Assembly: GCA_003171035.1 (NCBI GenBank)
Contig: PMXR01000048.1
Span: forward strand, 1-35,447
Source of the DNA: Chloroflexota bacterium
Lineage (GTDB): Bacteria; Chloroflexota; Limnocylindria; Limnocylindrales; CSP1-4
DNA length: 35,447 nucleotides
Reading direction: 5' to 3'
The notes under the pieces are model-generated. The model saw only the letters and a program-made list of their open reading frames with translations. It had not been told where the DNA came from and made no database searches. This document shows positions 26,315 through 35,040 of this stretch, one piece after another. The first letter of the stretch is position 1; the number at the start of each line of letters is the position of its first letter. The translations under genes were made by a program, and so were the position numbers.

Positions 26315-26393
26315 GCGCGGCAGGGGGCCGGCACCGAAGAGAGGCGACTCTGTAAAGCGTCGCCGAACGAAGGATGTCGGCCCCCTGCCGCGC
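26315..26393. repeat. Structured hairpin element, copy B
   Basis: Outer stem GCGCGGCAGGGGGCCGGCA / TGTCGGCCCCCTGCCGCGC (19 bp, one G-U), internal loop CCGAAGAGA / GAACGAAGG, inner stem GGCGAC/GTCGCC (26343-26348 / 26359-26364). Confidence 0.8.
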
Positions 26394-26396
26394 GTC

Positions 26397-27764
26397 CTAC
26401 GGAGCCCGGGCGACGATCTCCTTGAGATAGGCGTCGATCTCCGCCACGGAACGAAGAGCGCGCTCGAAGTAGTCGTTGACCGCCTTCATGGCCGCGGTCT
26501 GGACATCGGTCATGTCTTCGGTTCGATCGGCTTCGGCGCCGTGCTTTTGAACCGAGTTGCGGAGCTTCAGCAGGTGGCCGACCATCTCGGCCTCGGCGGG
26601 CCCGTCGAGCGCCTGGATCGCCGACATGATCAACTTGTCGACCTGCTCGGTCATCGTTTCGGAGTCGAAGTCGTCGCCGGATGCCGCGGCGTCGTTGAGG
26701 GTCTGGATGATCGCGGCGACCTGATAGAGCGCGGTGATCGGCTCGTCGAACAACTCGCGGATGAATGCCGCCTCGACGTAGTGGCCGTTCATGCGGAAGA
26801 CGTTGTACAGGCGCCGCGCTACCTTGCCGTAGCTCGGATGCTCGACCGTGTACTTCCACACTTCGTGCTCCAGCGCCTCGACGTAGTCGTCGACCGTGTC
26901 GGCCGACAGCTCCTTGACGAGCTTGGAGAAGATAGGGATCGACCCGGCGTCGAGGTAGACCTCCTGGAAGTAAGGATCCAGGAAACCGTCGAGCGGGACG
27001 ATCTTGCCGTCGGGCGCTTCCCACGTGGCGTCGAGGACGTTGCTGGCGTTGGCCAGCTTGCCGCGCGACGAGTCGGCGATGACCCAGTCGATCTTGCACC
27101 AGCCGGGATCGCGAGTCGCGTCGGCCCAGGTGTAGACGGCCTTCGAGCCGTCGAGCAGCTCGACCTCCATCTGGCCGGCTTTGACCTCGTCGGGCGTCCA
27201 CGACATCGGCGACTTCACGCCGACCGGCTTGCCGGCCTTCTTGGCCTCGACCGGGTGCTGGCCGAACTTGACCTCCCACAACCGATGGCCCGGCCCGCTG
27301 GCGGTGGCGAGCGCCTTCTCGCGGATCATGTCGGCGAGGATCGCGCAGGCTTCCTCGCGAGTGTCCGCCTTGATGTTGATGCGCTCGAAGAAGTCGCAGT
27401 CGGCCGGGAACGTGTTGATCTTGCTCTGGGCGGCCGAACCGGAGATCGAGAGAGCGGTCAGGACGTTGGGTGGGCGGTCGTCGAAGCCGACGATCTTGCC
27501 CATCTCGCGGAAGCGGGCCAGATCTGCCGGGGCGAAGTCGAGCATCGAAACGCGGTGGCCGTAGACGCCGGTGTTGACGTCGACCAGCAAGTCGCCGCCG
27601 GCCTCCTCGTTGGCCATCGCCTGGACCCACTCGCGGGCCTCTTTCTCGTCGAGTTCAACGCCCAGGCGTTGGGCGGACTCGACGATCTTCGCGATCGCGG
27701 CGTCGTAGTCCGCGGTCTTCGACACGGTGGCAGCCCCGGCTGCAACGGCCTTGCCCGGCTCCAT
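26397..27764 (-). CDS. Hypothetical protein (455 aa), possible divergent nucleotidyltransferase-fold protein
   Basis: Single clean ORF; ...LSISGSAAQSKINTFPADCDFFERINIKADTREEACAILADMIREKAL...GWCKIDWVIAD... resembles a GS..DxD plus third Asp pattern. Confidence 0.85.
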   Translation of the reverse strand: MEPGKAVAAGAATVSKTADYDAAIAKIVESAQRLGVELDEKEAREWVQAMANEEAGGDLLVDVNTGVYGHRVSMLDFAPADLARFREMGKIVGFDDRPPNVLTALSISGSAAQSKINTFPADCDFFERINIKADTREEACAILADMIREKALATASGPGHRLWEVKFGQHPVEAKKAGKPVGVKSPMSWTPDEVKAGQMEVELLDGSKAVYTWADATRDPGWCKIDWVIADSSRGKLANASNVLDATWEAPDGKIVPLDGFLDPYFQEVYLDAGSIPIFSKLVKELSADTVDDYVEALEHEVWKYTVEHPSYGKVARRLYNVFRMNGHYVEAAFIRELFDEPITALYQVAAIIQTLNDAAASGDDFDSETMTEQVDKLIMSAIQALDGPAEAEMVGHLLKLRNSVQKHGAEADRTEDMTDVQTAAMKAVNDYFERALRSVAEIDAYLKEIVARAP

Positions 27765-27826
27765 GACGGCCTCCTCCTGCGCGTGCCCCGTCCCGGGGAG
27801 TGGCGCGATTGTACGGCCGGGGGAGC

Positions 27827-30385
27827 CTACCGGACGACGATGTTGACCAGCCTGCCGCCGGCGTGGATCACCTTGAGCGGCGTCTTGCCGTCCAGGGCGG
27901 CTACGACCTTGGGCCGCGCCAGGACGAGCTTCTCCAGATCCGCTTCGGAGATTCCCACCGCGACCTGGACTTTGTCACGGAGCTTGCCGTTGACCTGGAC
28001 CGGGACCTCGCGTTCGTTCTCGGTGGCGGCGGCTTCGTCGACCGCCGGCCACGCGGTGGCGTGGATGGATGACGCGGTCTCGCCGCGGGCCGCGGCCAGC
28101 CGCGACCACAGCTCGTCGGTGATGTGCGGTGCGGCCGGCGCGAGCATCAGCAGGATCAGCCGGATCGCCTCGTCCCAGGCGGGAGTGCCGGCGATCTCTG
28201 TGCCGCGGTAGCGCTGGAGCAGGTTCGACAGCTCCATCAAATGCGCGACCATCGTGTTGAAGCGCTTCTCCGAGTATTCCTCGGTGACCGTGCGCAGGGT
28301 CCGATGGACCGCGGCGCGCAGAGCTTCCTGGGCCGCGGCCGCGTCCTGCCCGGCGGGCAACGTGCCGGATTCCGGATCGCCGGCGTCCACGCCGTGCGGA
28401 TCCAGGGCGGAGTACCAGACTCTATTGAGGAAGCGGGCGATACCGCCGATGCCGGTTGGGCTCCACGGCCCGCCCTGATCCCACGGGCCCATGAACATCA
28501 GGAAGAGCCGGACCGTGTCGGCGCCGTAACGCGCGACCAGCTCGTCCGGATCCTGGACGTTGCCGCGGCTCTTGCTCATCCGCTCGCCGTCGGCGCCCAG
28601 GATCTGGCCCTGGTTGAAGAGCCGCTTGAACGGCTCGCGCTCGTGGACCAGACCGCAATCGGCCATCGCCTTGGTGAAGAAGCGGGCGTAAAGCAGATGC
28701 ATGACGGCGTGCTCGGCGCCGCCGGTGTACTGGTCGACCGGGCACCAGCGCGCCTCGATCGAGCGGTCGACCGGCAGGTTCTTGTCGGCGGGCGACAGGT
28801 AGCGGAACCAGTACCAGCTCGAGTCGATGAAGGTGTCCATCGTGTCGGTTTCGCGCTGGGCCGGCCCGCCGCACTGTGGGCAGGTGGTGTTCATGAATGC
28901 CGCGTCCGATTTGAGCGGGCTGTTGCCGCTGCCGGCGTAGTCGACGGTCTCAGGCAGCCGCACCGGCAGCTGGTCGTCGGGGACCGGCACCATGCCGTCC
29001 TTGTCGCAGTAGACCACCGGGATCGGCGTGCCCCAGTAACGCTGCCGGCTCATCAGCCAGTCGCGCAGCCTGTAGTTGATGGCAGCCTTGCCGCGGCCTT
29101 CCTTCTCGAGCATCGCCACGATGTCGGCGAAGCCCTGCTTGGCCGGCTTGCCCGAATGCGGCCCCGAGTTGACCATCCGGTCCGTCGCGCCGTGGGCGAT
29201 GTACGCCTGCGTGAGTGGCGCCGCCACTTCCGCGTCCGAGACTTCTGAGCCGGCGATGACGCGCCGGATCGGCAGCCCGAACTTCTGGGCGAAGGCGAAG
29301 TCGCGCTCGTCGTGGGCAGGCACGGCCATGATGGCGCCCGTGCCGTAGCCGGCCAGAACGTAGTCGGCGATCCAGATCGGGATCCGCTCGCCGTTGATGG
29401 GATTGACCGCGTACGAGCCGGTGAAGACGCCGGTCTTCTCACGCTCGGTCGACATCCGTTCGATTTCGGTCTCGCGGCTGGCGGCGGCGACATAGGCCGC
29501 GATTTCGGTCGCCTGGGATGGGTGCGTCAGCTTCGGCACCAGGGCGTGTTCGGGCGACATGACCATGAAGGTCGCGCCGTACAGCGTGTCGGGCCGAGTG
29601 GTGAAGACGCGAAGTTGGTCTCCTCCGGGCTGGGCATCGTCCGCGGCGGTCGTGAAGTCGACCTCGGCGCCCTCGGATCGGCCGATCCAGTTGGTCTGCA
29701 TCAGCTTGATCGGCTCGGGCCATTCGAGCCCGGTGAAGTCGAGCAGTTCGTCGGCGTACTTGGTGGTGCGCAGATACCACTGCTCGAGCTCTCGCTTCTC
29801 GACGCGCGCCCCGCAACGCCAGCAGTGCCGATCGGTGCCTTCGACCTGCTCGCGGGCGAGCGTGCCGTCGTTCGGGCACCAGTCGACCGGTGACTTCGCT
29901 CGATAGGCCAGCCCGGCTTCGAGGAAGCGCAGGAAAATCCACTGGTTCCAGCGGTAGTACTCGGGCTCGCAGGTTACGACCTCGGCGTTCCAGTCCCAAC
30001 CCGCGCCCATCGAGCGCAGCTGGCGGCGCATGGTGTCGATGTTCTTCAAGGTCCACGTGTGCGGATGGACCTTGTTCTTGATCGCGGCGTTCTCGGCGGG
30101 GAGGCCAAAGGCGTCGAAGCCGATCGGCATGAAGACGTTCTCGCCCCTCATCCGGTGGAAGCGGCCCAGAGCGTCGGTCGGGGTTTTCACATACCAGTGG
30201 CCGATGTGCAGATCCCCCGACGGGTAGTCGTACATCGTCAGCAGGTAGTACTTGGGCCGCGAGTCGTCGGCGAGGTTCGTGTCGTAGAGCCCAAGCTCCG
30301 CCCAGCGCTGCTGCCAGAGCGGCTCGATCGCCGCGGGCTCGTAGCGGTCGATACGGGCGTGCTCTGGGCGCTCTGGTTCCGACAC
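27827..30385 (-). CDS. leuS: Leucyl-tRNA synthetase
   Basis: [103 protein letters not shown] start. Confidence 0.98.
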   Translation of the reverse strand: MSEPERPEHARIDRYEPAAIEPLWQQRWAELGLYDTNLADDSRPKYYLLTMYDYPSGDLHIGHWYVKTPTDALGRFHRMRGENVFMPIGFDAFGLPAENAAIKNKVHPHTWTLKNIDTMRRQLRSMGAGWDWNAEVVTCEPEYYRWNQWIFLRFLEAGLAYRAKSPVDWCPNDGTLAREQVEGTDRHCWRCGARVEKRELEQWYLRTTKYADELLDFTGLEWPEPIKLMQTNWIGRSEGAEVDFTTAADDAQPGGDQLRVFTTRPDTLYGATFMVMSPEHALVPKLTHPSQATEIAAYVAAASRETEIERMSTEREKTGVFTGSYAVNPINGERIPIWIADYVLAGYGTGAIMAVPAHDERDFAFAQKFGLPIRRVIAGSEVSDAEVAAPLTQAYIAHGATDRMVNSGPHSGKPAKQGFADIVAMLEKEGRGKAAINYRLRDWLMSRQRYWGTPIPVVYCDKDGMVPVPDDQLPVRLPETVDYAGSGNSPLKSDAAFMNTTCPQCGGPAQRETDTMDTFIDSSWYWFRYLSPADKNLPVDRSIEARWCPVDQYTGGAEHAVMHLLYARFFTKAMADCGLVHEREPFKRLFNQGQILGADGERMSKSRGNVQDPDELVARYGADTVRLFLMFMGPWDQGGPWSPTGIGGIARFLNRVWYSALDPHGVDAGDPESGTLPAGQDAAAAQEALRAAVHRTLRTVTEEYSEKRFNTMVAHLMELSNLLQRYRGTEIAGTPAWDEAIRLILLMLAPAAPHITDELWSRLAAARGETASSIHATAWPAVDEAAATENEREVPVQVNGKLRDKVQVAVGISEADLEKLVLARPKVVAALDGKTPLKVIHAGGRLVNIVVR

Positions 30386-30483
30386 TTTGGCCTCTCAATC
30401 GTTCGTGGGCGGTCCGGGCCAGCGATGCCTCCCGGGGCTCGAAGAAGGTCAGTTTAGCGGAGCGCCGCCACGTGCCGAAACGG

Positions 30484-31182
30484 CTACCGCCGCGCAACCT
30501 TCGGGGACGCAAGCGCCGGCGCGCGCTGGGTGGTTCCGCCTGGTGCATCAGGACGGGCGGCAAACCCGCGCATCACGCTGTCAACCAGCCGCTCCGCGAA
30601 ATCGTCGTCCAGCACGCCACCGAAAACGAGGCGGAAGTAGACCGGCCCGACGAGAAGTTCCGTGGCGACGGAGGCGTCCGTGTCGGGGCGCAGGTCGCCG
30701 CGCGCGATGCCACGGGCGATCATCTGCTGCACCTCGGTGCGCCGGGCCGCGACGACGGTGGCTCGGAACGGATCGCCGAGCGCGGGATTGCCCGCGATCT
30801 GCGACATGAGGGCCCGAATGACGGGCCCGAACTCAGTTTCGGTGATCGCCTTGAGCGGATTCAGCACCGCCGCGAGCATCTCTTCGCGCGTGTTGCCGGT
30901 ATCGGCGATCGTCAGATGGGGTGTGGCAAGGTCCACTATCAGTGCCTGCGCCAGAGCCTCCTTCGATCGCCAGCGGCGATAGAGAGTGGCTTTTCCGACG
31001 CCCGCTCGAACGGCGATGTGCTCGAGCCGGAGGCGCGTGTATCCGTCCTGGATGAGCAACTCGCGAGCGGCATCGAGGATGGCGCGATGCAGCTTGTCGC
31101 TTCGCGGCCGACCCCTGTGAACGGTGGCGCCCAGGGTTGCGGGCGAGTTGCGAGACGGAGCGTCTTGATTAATTCCCAGCAC
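30484..31182 (-). CDS. TetR/AcrR family transcriptional regulator
   Basis: GRPRSDKLHRAILDAARELLIQDGYTRLRLEHIAVRAGVGKATLYRRWRSKEALAQALI; TetR HTH. Start taken as GTG 31182. Confidence 0.92.
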   Translation of the reverse strand: MLGINQDAPSRNSPATLGATVHRGRPRSDKLHRAILDAARELLIQDGYTRLRLEHIAVRAGVGKATLYRRWRSKEALAQALIVDLATPHLTIADTGNTREEMLAAVLNPLKAITETEFGPVIRALMSQIAGNPALGDPFRATVVAARRTEVQQMIARGIARGDLRPDTDASVATELLVGPVYFRLVFGGVLDDDFAERLVDSVMRGFAARPDAPGGTTQRAPALASPKVARR

Positions 31183-31191
31183 TACTGTAGG

Positions 31192-31209
31192 ATACGGAAC
31201 GGATCGTAT
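31192..31209. promoter_or_regulatory. Candidate TetR operator ATACG-gaacggat-CGTAT
   Basis: Inverted repeat in the 47-bp divergent promoter between tetR (starts 31182) and the small Cys protein (starts 31230). Confidence 0.5.
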
Positions 31210-31229
31210 AGAAGCAAGGAGATCTTGCA

Positions 31230-31463
31230 ATGACCAGAACCAACATCGCAGCAATCGAAACCATCGAAACCGCCGAGCGCGAGAACCCGGTCTGCAGCTG
31301 CGGTCAACACACTGCCGCCGTCGCCAAGAACGATGGAATCTGGCTTGAATGCCTGTCCATCCGCGACGCCGACTGCGGCCCTCTCGGCCGGTTGCTGGCT
31401 CCGTTCCAGGAGGCCGGTCACGTACGCATGCTGATCGTCGAACCGCTCGACTACGCCGCGTAA
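31230..31463 (+). CDS. Small Cys-containing hypothetical protein (77 aa), divergent from tetR
   Basis: MTRTNIAAIETIETAERENPVCSCGQHTAAVAKNDGIWLECLSIRDADCGPLGRLLAPFQEAGHVRMLIVEPLDYAA; AAGGAGA RBS. Confidence 0.75.
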   Translation: MTRTNIAAIETIETAERENPVCSCGQHTAAVAKNDGIWLECLSIRDADCGPLGRLLAPFQEAGHVRMLIVEPLDYAA

Positions 31464-31579
31464 TCCGCGCAACTTGCGCGACTGACGGCATCGGCCGAAC
31501 AATGGCCAGGTGCCCCGGGGAGGCCGTCTGAAGCGGCTACGATCCATCCCGCAGCACCTGTCAGGCTGATCCTTATCGA

Positions 31580-31613
31580 GGCCCCTGCGAACCCCCGCAG
31601 GGGCCTTTCTTTG
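31580..31613 (+). terminator. Rho-independent terminator
   Basis: GGCCCCTGC-gaaccccc-GCAGGGGCC-TTTCTTTG; 9-bp stem with T-tract. Confidence 0.92.
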
Positions 31614-31726
31614 TGTCCGACCTAGACGGCTGCGGACGCGGGCGGCGCGTTCGTCGGGCAACGAGCGCCGCTCAACAACTGCTCAATAGGGTGGGCCCGA
31701 TGTCGTCTGTAGCCGTCCCGCGGGAC

Positions 31727-31732
31727 TACCAT
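31727..31732 (+). promoter_or_regulatory. -10-like hexamer TACCAT positioned for a leaderless kinase transcript
   Basis: TACCAT-cgattcg-ATG (7-nt gap to start 31740). Confidence 0.4.
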
Positions 31733-31739
31733 CGATTCG

Positions 31740-33383
31740 ATGGAAACTGCCCGAAGAAGCCTGCGGCTGTTCGGACCGGCACGCTTGATGCCGGTGGCGG
31801 CGACGATCGCGGCGGCACTCGTATTGGCGAGCCTGGCTGTTGCCCTGGCCGTCCGACTCGGCGTGACTCACGCCGCGCCGATCTACCTGCTCGCGGTCGT
31901 GGCCGTCGGAATGCGCTGGGGCACGGTCCCAGCGGTGATCACCTCCGTGGCGGCATTCCTCGCCTTTGACTTCCTGTTCGTCCAGCCTCTATACGCCTTC
32001 ACCATCAGCAGCCCGGAAGAGTGGCTGAACCTGCTCCTCCTCCTGGCCGTCGCGGTGGCCATCGGCCGGCTCGTGGCACTCCAGGCCGAGCACGCCCAGG
32101 AAGTGGCCCAGCGGGCCCGCGAGGCGCAGGCCTTGTTCGGCATCAGCCGGGCCCTCGCCGAAACGCGGACGATCGAGGAAGCGGCGCCGGTCGTGCTCGA
32201 GCGACTGGCTGCGGCGGCGGCGATGGACCGGATCTGGTTTGCGCTTGGGCCCACTCCGGCCGACGAAAAGACGATCGCAGACACGGCTCCGGGCGAGCCG
32301 CTACCGGTACCGGCCTGGCAAGTTGTGCTGCAGCGCTCACCCGGCGAAGAGCCGGCTCGTTGGGCCCGCATGCACGTGGCCACGGACATGGTTCGCAGAA
32401 GGGCCGACCGCGCCACGGTCCACCGCGTCAGGGTCGAGGCGTCCGGCGAGGCTCTGGGTTCGGTCTGGGCCTTGCGCGCCCGCGACGAGCGCCAGCCCGA
32501 CCGGGCCGAGACGCGGATTCTCTCGGCCGCGGCAGACCAGCTCGGCCAGGCCGTCATCCGCGATCGGGCCGATCACGAGCGAACCAACGCCGAGATCGCT
32601 CGACGCAGCGAAGCCCTCAAGACGGCTTTGCTCGACTCCGTCTCGCACGATCTGCGAACCCCGCTGGCCACGATCCGCGCGGCGGCGGGCAGCATGCTCG
32701 ACGAATCGGTGGCTTGGACGCCGGAGGACCGGCGCGAGGCCTTTCTGGCGATCGACTCGGAGGCCGAACGCATGGGCCGGTTGGTCCGCAACCTGCTCGA
32801 TCTGAGCCGGATCGAAGGCGGCGCTCTAAAGCCCGAACTCGAACCCTGCGATCTCGACGACTTGCTCGCCCAGGTCGTCCGCCGAGCGGGCGCTGCATCG
32901 GCCAAGCATGTGATGGTGGAGCTGCCCGACTCGCTGCCGCCGGTCCTGGCGGACCAGTTGTACCTGAGCCAGGTGTTGGCCAACCTGCTCGAGAACGCCG
33001 TCCGCCACGGCGGCGACCTGATCCGAGTGCGAGGCTCGCAGTTGCCGGGCGGCCTGGTGCAGATCAGCGTCGAGGACGACGGACACGGCGTGCCCAAGAC
33101 CGCGCTGCCTCACCTCTTCGAGAAGTTCTACCAGGCCGGGCCACCGAGCGAGGGCAAGCGACGCGGCATGGGCATCGGGATGACCGTCGTCGAAGGACTC
33201 ACGCGGGCCATGCGAGGCGAGGTCGAGGCAGGCCGCAGCGAACTCGGTGGCCTGCGCGTTGACGTGCGGCTCCGTCCCGCGTTCGTGCCGGAGGAGAACG
33301 CCGCGCCGGCCGACCCGGCCGCGCCGGCCGACCCGGCCCCGGCCGCCGAGGCCATGCCGGATCACGTCCGGGCCGACGCATGA
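31740..33383 (+). CDS. KdpD-type sensor histidine kinase lacking the N-terminal KdpD/Usp region (DUF4118, GAF-like, HisKA, HATPase_c)
   Basis: DUF4118-like IYLLAVVAVGMRWGTVPAVITSVAAFLAFDFLFVQPLYAFTISSPEEWLNLLLLLAVAVAIGRL; LLDSVSHDLRTPLATIRAAAGSML; LLENAVRHG; GMGIGMTVVEGLTRAMRGEV. Confidence 0.93.
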   Translation: METARRSLRLFGPARLMPVAATIAAALVLASLAVALAVRLGVTHAAPIYLLAVVAVGMRWGTVPAVITSVAAFLAFDFLFVQPLYAFTISSPEEWLNLLLLLAVAVAIGRLVALQAEHAQEVAQRAREAQALFGISRALAETRTIEEAAPVVLERLAAAAAMDRIWFALGPTPADEKTIADTAPGEPLPVPAWQVVLQRSPGEEPARWARMHVATDMVRRRADRATVHRVRVEASGEALGSVWALRARDERQPDRAETRILSAAADQLGQAVIRDRADHERTNAEIARRSEALKTALLDSVSHDLRTPLATIRAAAGSMLDESVAWTPEDRREAFLAIDSEAERMGRLVRNLLDLSRIEGGALKPELEPCDLDDLLAQVVRRAGAASAKHVMVELPDSLPPVLADQLYLSQVLANLLENAVRHGGDLIRVRGSQLPGGLVQISVEDDGHGVPKTALPHLFEKFYQAGPPSEGKRRGMGIGMTVVEGLTRAMRGEVEAGRSELGGLRVDVRLRPAFVPEENAAPADPAAPADPAPAAEAMPDHVRADA

Positions 33384-34117
33384 GCGGCCCGTCGATCCTG
33401 CTCGTCGAGGACGAGGCGCCCGCCAGACGCGCCCTGGCCGACTACCTCGAGCGGCGCGGCTACGAGGTTCGTGGAGCGGAGACGGCCCATGAAGCCATGC
33501 GGCAGTGGGACGCCCGCCGCGCCGACCTGGTCCTGCTCGATCTGGGCCTGCCCGATCTCGACGGCGTGGACGTGATCCGCCGGATCCGCCGCGAGGCCAC
33601 GACACCGATCATCATCCTGTCGGCCCGCGGCGACGAACGCGACAAGATCGCAGGGCTCGAGGCCGGCGCCGACGACTACCTGGCCAAGCCCTTCGCCACC
33701 GACGAGTTGAACGCCCGTATTCGGGCCGTCCTCCGGCGCGCGGGAGGGCCCGATGCCGATGCTCAGGGCTGCCTCCGCCTCGGCCCGATCGAGCTCGACA
33801 CCGTCAGACGAGAGGTCCTCGTCTCGGGCGAGACGGTTCGGCTGACTCCCCGCGAGTACGAGCTCCTGAAGGTCATGATGTCGAACCAGGGCCGGGTCAT
33901 GACCAAGGCCAGGCTGCTGCGCGCGGTCTGGGGTCTGGCCTATGCCGACGAGAGCACGTACCTCCACGTCTACGTGAACCGGCTCCGCCGCAAGCTCTCG
34001 GCCGCGGCGCCGGCAGCAACGCTCGATGGTCTCATCGAGACTGAACCCGGTATCGGCTACCGGATCGCCGACCACGAATCGCTGGGCGTAGCCCCCGTCC
34101 GTGACCCGCTCGTTTAG
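33380..34117 (+). CDS. kdpE: KdpE-type OmpR/PhoB family response regulator
   Basis: SILLVEDEAPARRALADYLERRGYEV...LVLLDLGLPDLDGVDVIRRIR...GADDYLAKPFATDELNARIRAVLRR...VRLTPREYELLKVMMSNQGRVMTKARLLRAVWG; ATGA overlap with kinase. Confidence 0.94.
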   Translation: MSGPSILLVEDEAPARRALADYLERRGYEVRGAETAHEAMRQWDARRADLVLLDLGLPDLDGVDVIRRIRREATTPIIILSARGDERDKIAGLEAGADDYLAKPFATDELNARIRAVLRRAGGPDADAQGCLRLGPIELDTVRREVLVSGETVRLTPREYELLKVMMSNQGRVMTKARLLRAVWGLAYADESTYLHVYVNRLRRKLSAAAPAATLDGLIETEPGIGYRIADHESLGVAPVRDPLV

Positions 34118-34184
34118 ACAGCGTTAAGGCGCCGCGCCGCGTCGGACCGCGCCGCCTCTTGGGGGTCGAGACGATCCTCGAGGC

Positions 34185-34454
34185 ATGGCAAGCGAACAGG
34201 GACGTCCCTCAACGAACCCCGATCCGGATGAAACCCGGCGCCGGCTGACCTCCGAGGTCGCGGAAGTCGAGACCGCGATAGAACTCGTGGCTTCCGGCCC
34301 GGCGTCGAGCGTGACTCTCAGCGGCCTCAAATTCGGCGAGGAACTGGCGCGCCATTTCCACGCGGAGGCTCAGTCAAGGGGCCTCCGCCTCGAGCCGATC
34401 CCATGGCCCGAGGACGCCGGCTGCGACCTGATCGTGCGGAGGATCGATGAGTAG
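34185..34454 (+). CDS. Hypothetical protein (89 aa) within kdp locus
   Basis: MASEQGRPSTNPDPDETRRRLTSEVAEVETAIELVASGPASSVTLSGLKFGEELARHFHAEAQSRGLRLEPIPWPEDAGCDLIVRRIDE; overlaps next CDS by 8 bp. Confidence 0.7.
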   Translation: MASEQGRPSTNPDPDETRRRLTSEVAEVETAIELVASGPASSVTLSGLKFGEELARHFHAEAQSRGLRLEPIPWPEDAGCDLIVRRIDE

Positions 34455-34872
34455 CGGAGTCCCCAAGGCCAGGGTTCTGATGATCGAGGACGACCTGACG
34501 CTGGCGTCGATCATCACGAAGCATTTGCGAGCCCGGGGCCACGAAGCTCGCATGGCTGCCTCCGCGGAGGAGGCCGCAGAGCTGATCCGCTCCGGGTACC
34601 GGCCGACGATCGTGCTACTCGATATCAACTTGCCCGGTGACTCCGGATGGGGCTTCCTCCGCGGCGGCACCCTCGCCGCGGCGGGCAGCCCGCCGGTGTT
34701 CGTGGTCAGCGCCACCAACGTGCCGCCGTCGCGGCTGCGCGAGTTCCACTGCGCCGGCTACCTGCCCAAACCCTTCGCCGTTCCGACGCTCATCGAAATC
34801 GTGGAGCGGCATCACAGCGAGGCCGGCGACCCCGACCCCAGCGTCCCCCAGGGAGGATTCGATGCTCTTTGA
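34447..34872 (+). CDS. REC-only response regulator within kdp locus
   Basis: KARVLMIEDDLTLASIITKHLRARGHEARMAASAEEAAELIRSGYRPTIVLLDINLPGDSGWGFLR...VFVVSATNV...GYLPKPFAVPTLIEIV. Confidence 0.9.
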   Translation: MSSGVPKARVLMIEDDLTLASIITKHLRARGHEARMAASAEEAAELIRSGYRPTIVLLDINLPGDSGWGFLRGGTLAAAGSPPVFVVSATNVPPSRLREFHCAGYLPKPFAVPTLIEIVERHHSEAGDPDPSVPQGGFDAL

Positions 34873-34954
34873 TCTGGCGATGTTCGCCCTGATGGCAGCC
34901 TGCCTGCTGTTCTTCCTGGGCATGATCTGGCTCTGCCAGAAGCTGGCGCAGTGA
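34862..34954 (+). CDS. 30-aa single-pass membrane peptide upstream of kdpF, not in the ORF track
   Basis: MLFDLAMFALMAACLLFFLGMIWLCQKLAQ*; overlaps upstream REC gene by 11 bp and kdpF GTG by 4 bp. Confidence 0.65.
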   Translation: MLFDLAMFALMAACLLFFLGMIWLCQKLAQ

Positions 34955-35040
34955 ACATCCAGGACCTGCTGGGCGGCGTGATCGTCCTCTTCCTCGGCGT
35001 CTACCTCATGTTTACCCTTCTGCGAGCGGAGAAGTTCTAG
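34951..35040 (+). CDS. kdpF: KdpF, small subunit of K+-transporting ATPase (29 aa), not in the ORF track
   Basis: VNIQDLLGGVIVLFLGVYLMFTLLRAEKF*; KdpF-like YLxxxLLRxExF end, directly before kdpA. Confidence 0.88.
   Translation: MNIQDLLGGVIVLFLGVYLMFTLLRAEKF

Noticed and set aside
26541-28211. 556-aa plus-strand ORF opposite the 455-aa gene and leuS 3' end
   Set aside because: Spans two convincing minus-strand genes in antisense; composition is shadow-like.
28124-29248. 374-aa plus-strand ORF opposite leuS
   Set aside because: leuS motifs (KMSKS, editing domain) are on the other strand; antisense artefact.
30386-30483. T-box leader for leuS
   Set aside because: Leader is under 100 nt, and no Specifier/AG-bulge or UGGN antiterminator bulge pattern (AGGGUGGAACCGCG-like) is visible.
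31464-31613. SRP RNA, 6S RNA, c-di-AMP (ydaO) or fluoride riboswitch
   Set aside because: Diagnostic sequences (for example GGUCCGGAAGGAAGCAG for SRP) are absent; kept only as an unnamed structured-RNA candidate.
33303-33350. GCCGGCCGACCCGGCC-type repeat as an independent element
   Set aside because: It simply encodes the APADPAAPADPAPA linker at the kinase C-terminus; low-complexity coding sequence.
34129-34158. GC-rich imperfect hairpin after kdpE as a terminator
   Set aside because: Stem is interrupted and lacks a T-tract; downstream genes are co-directional and closely packed, so termination here is not supported.
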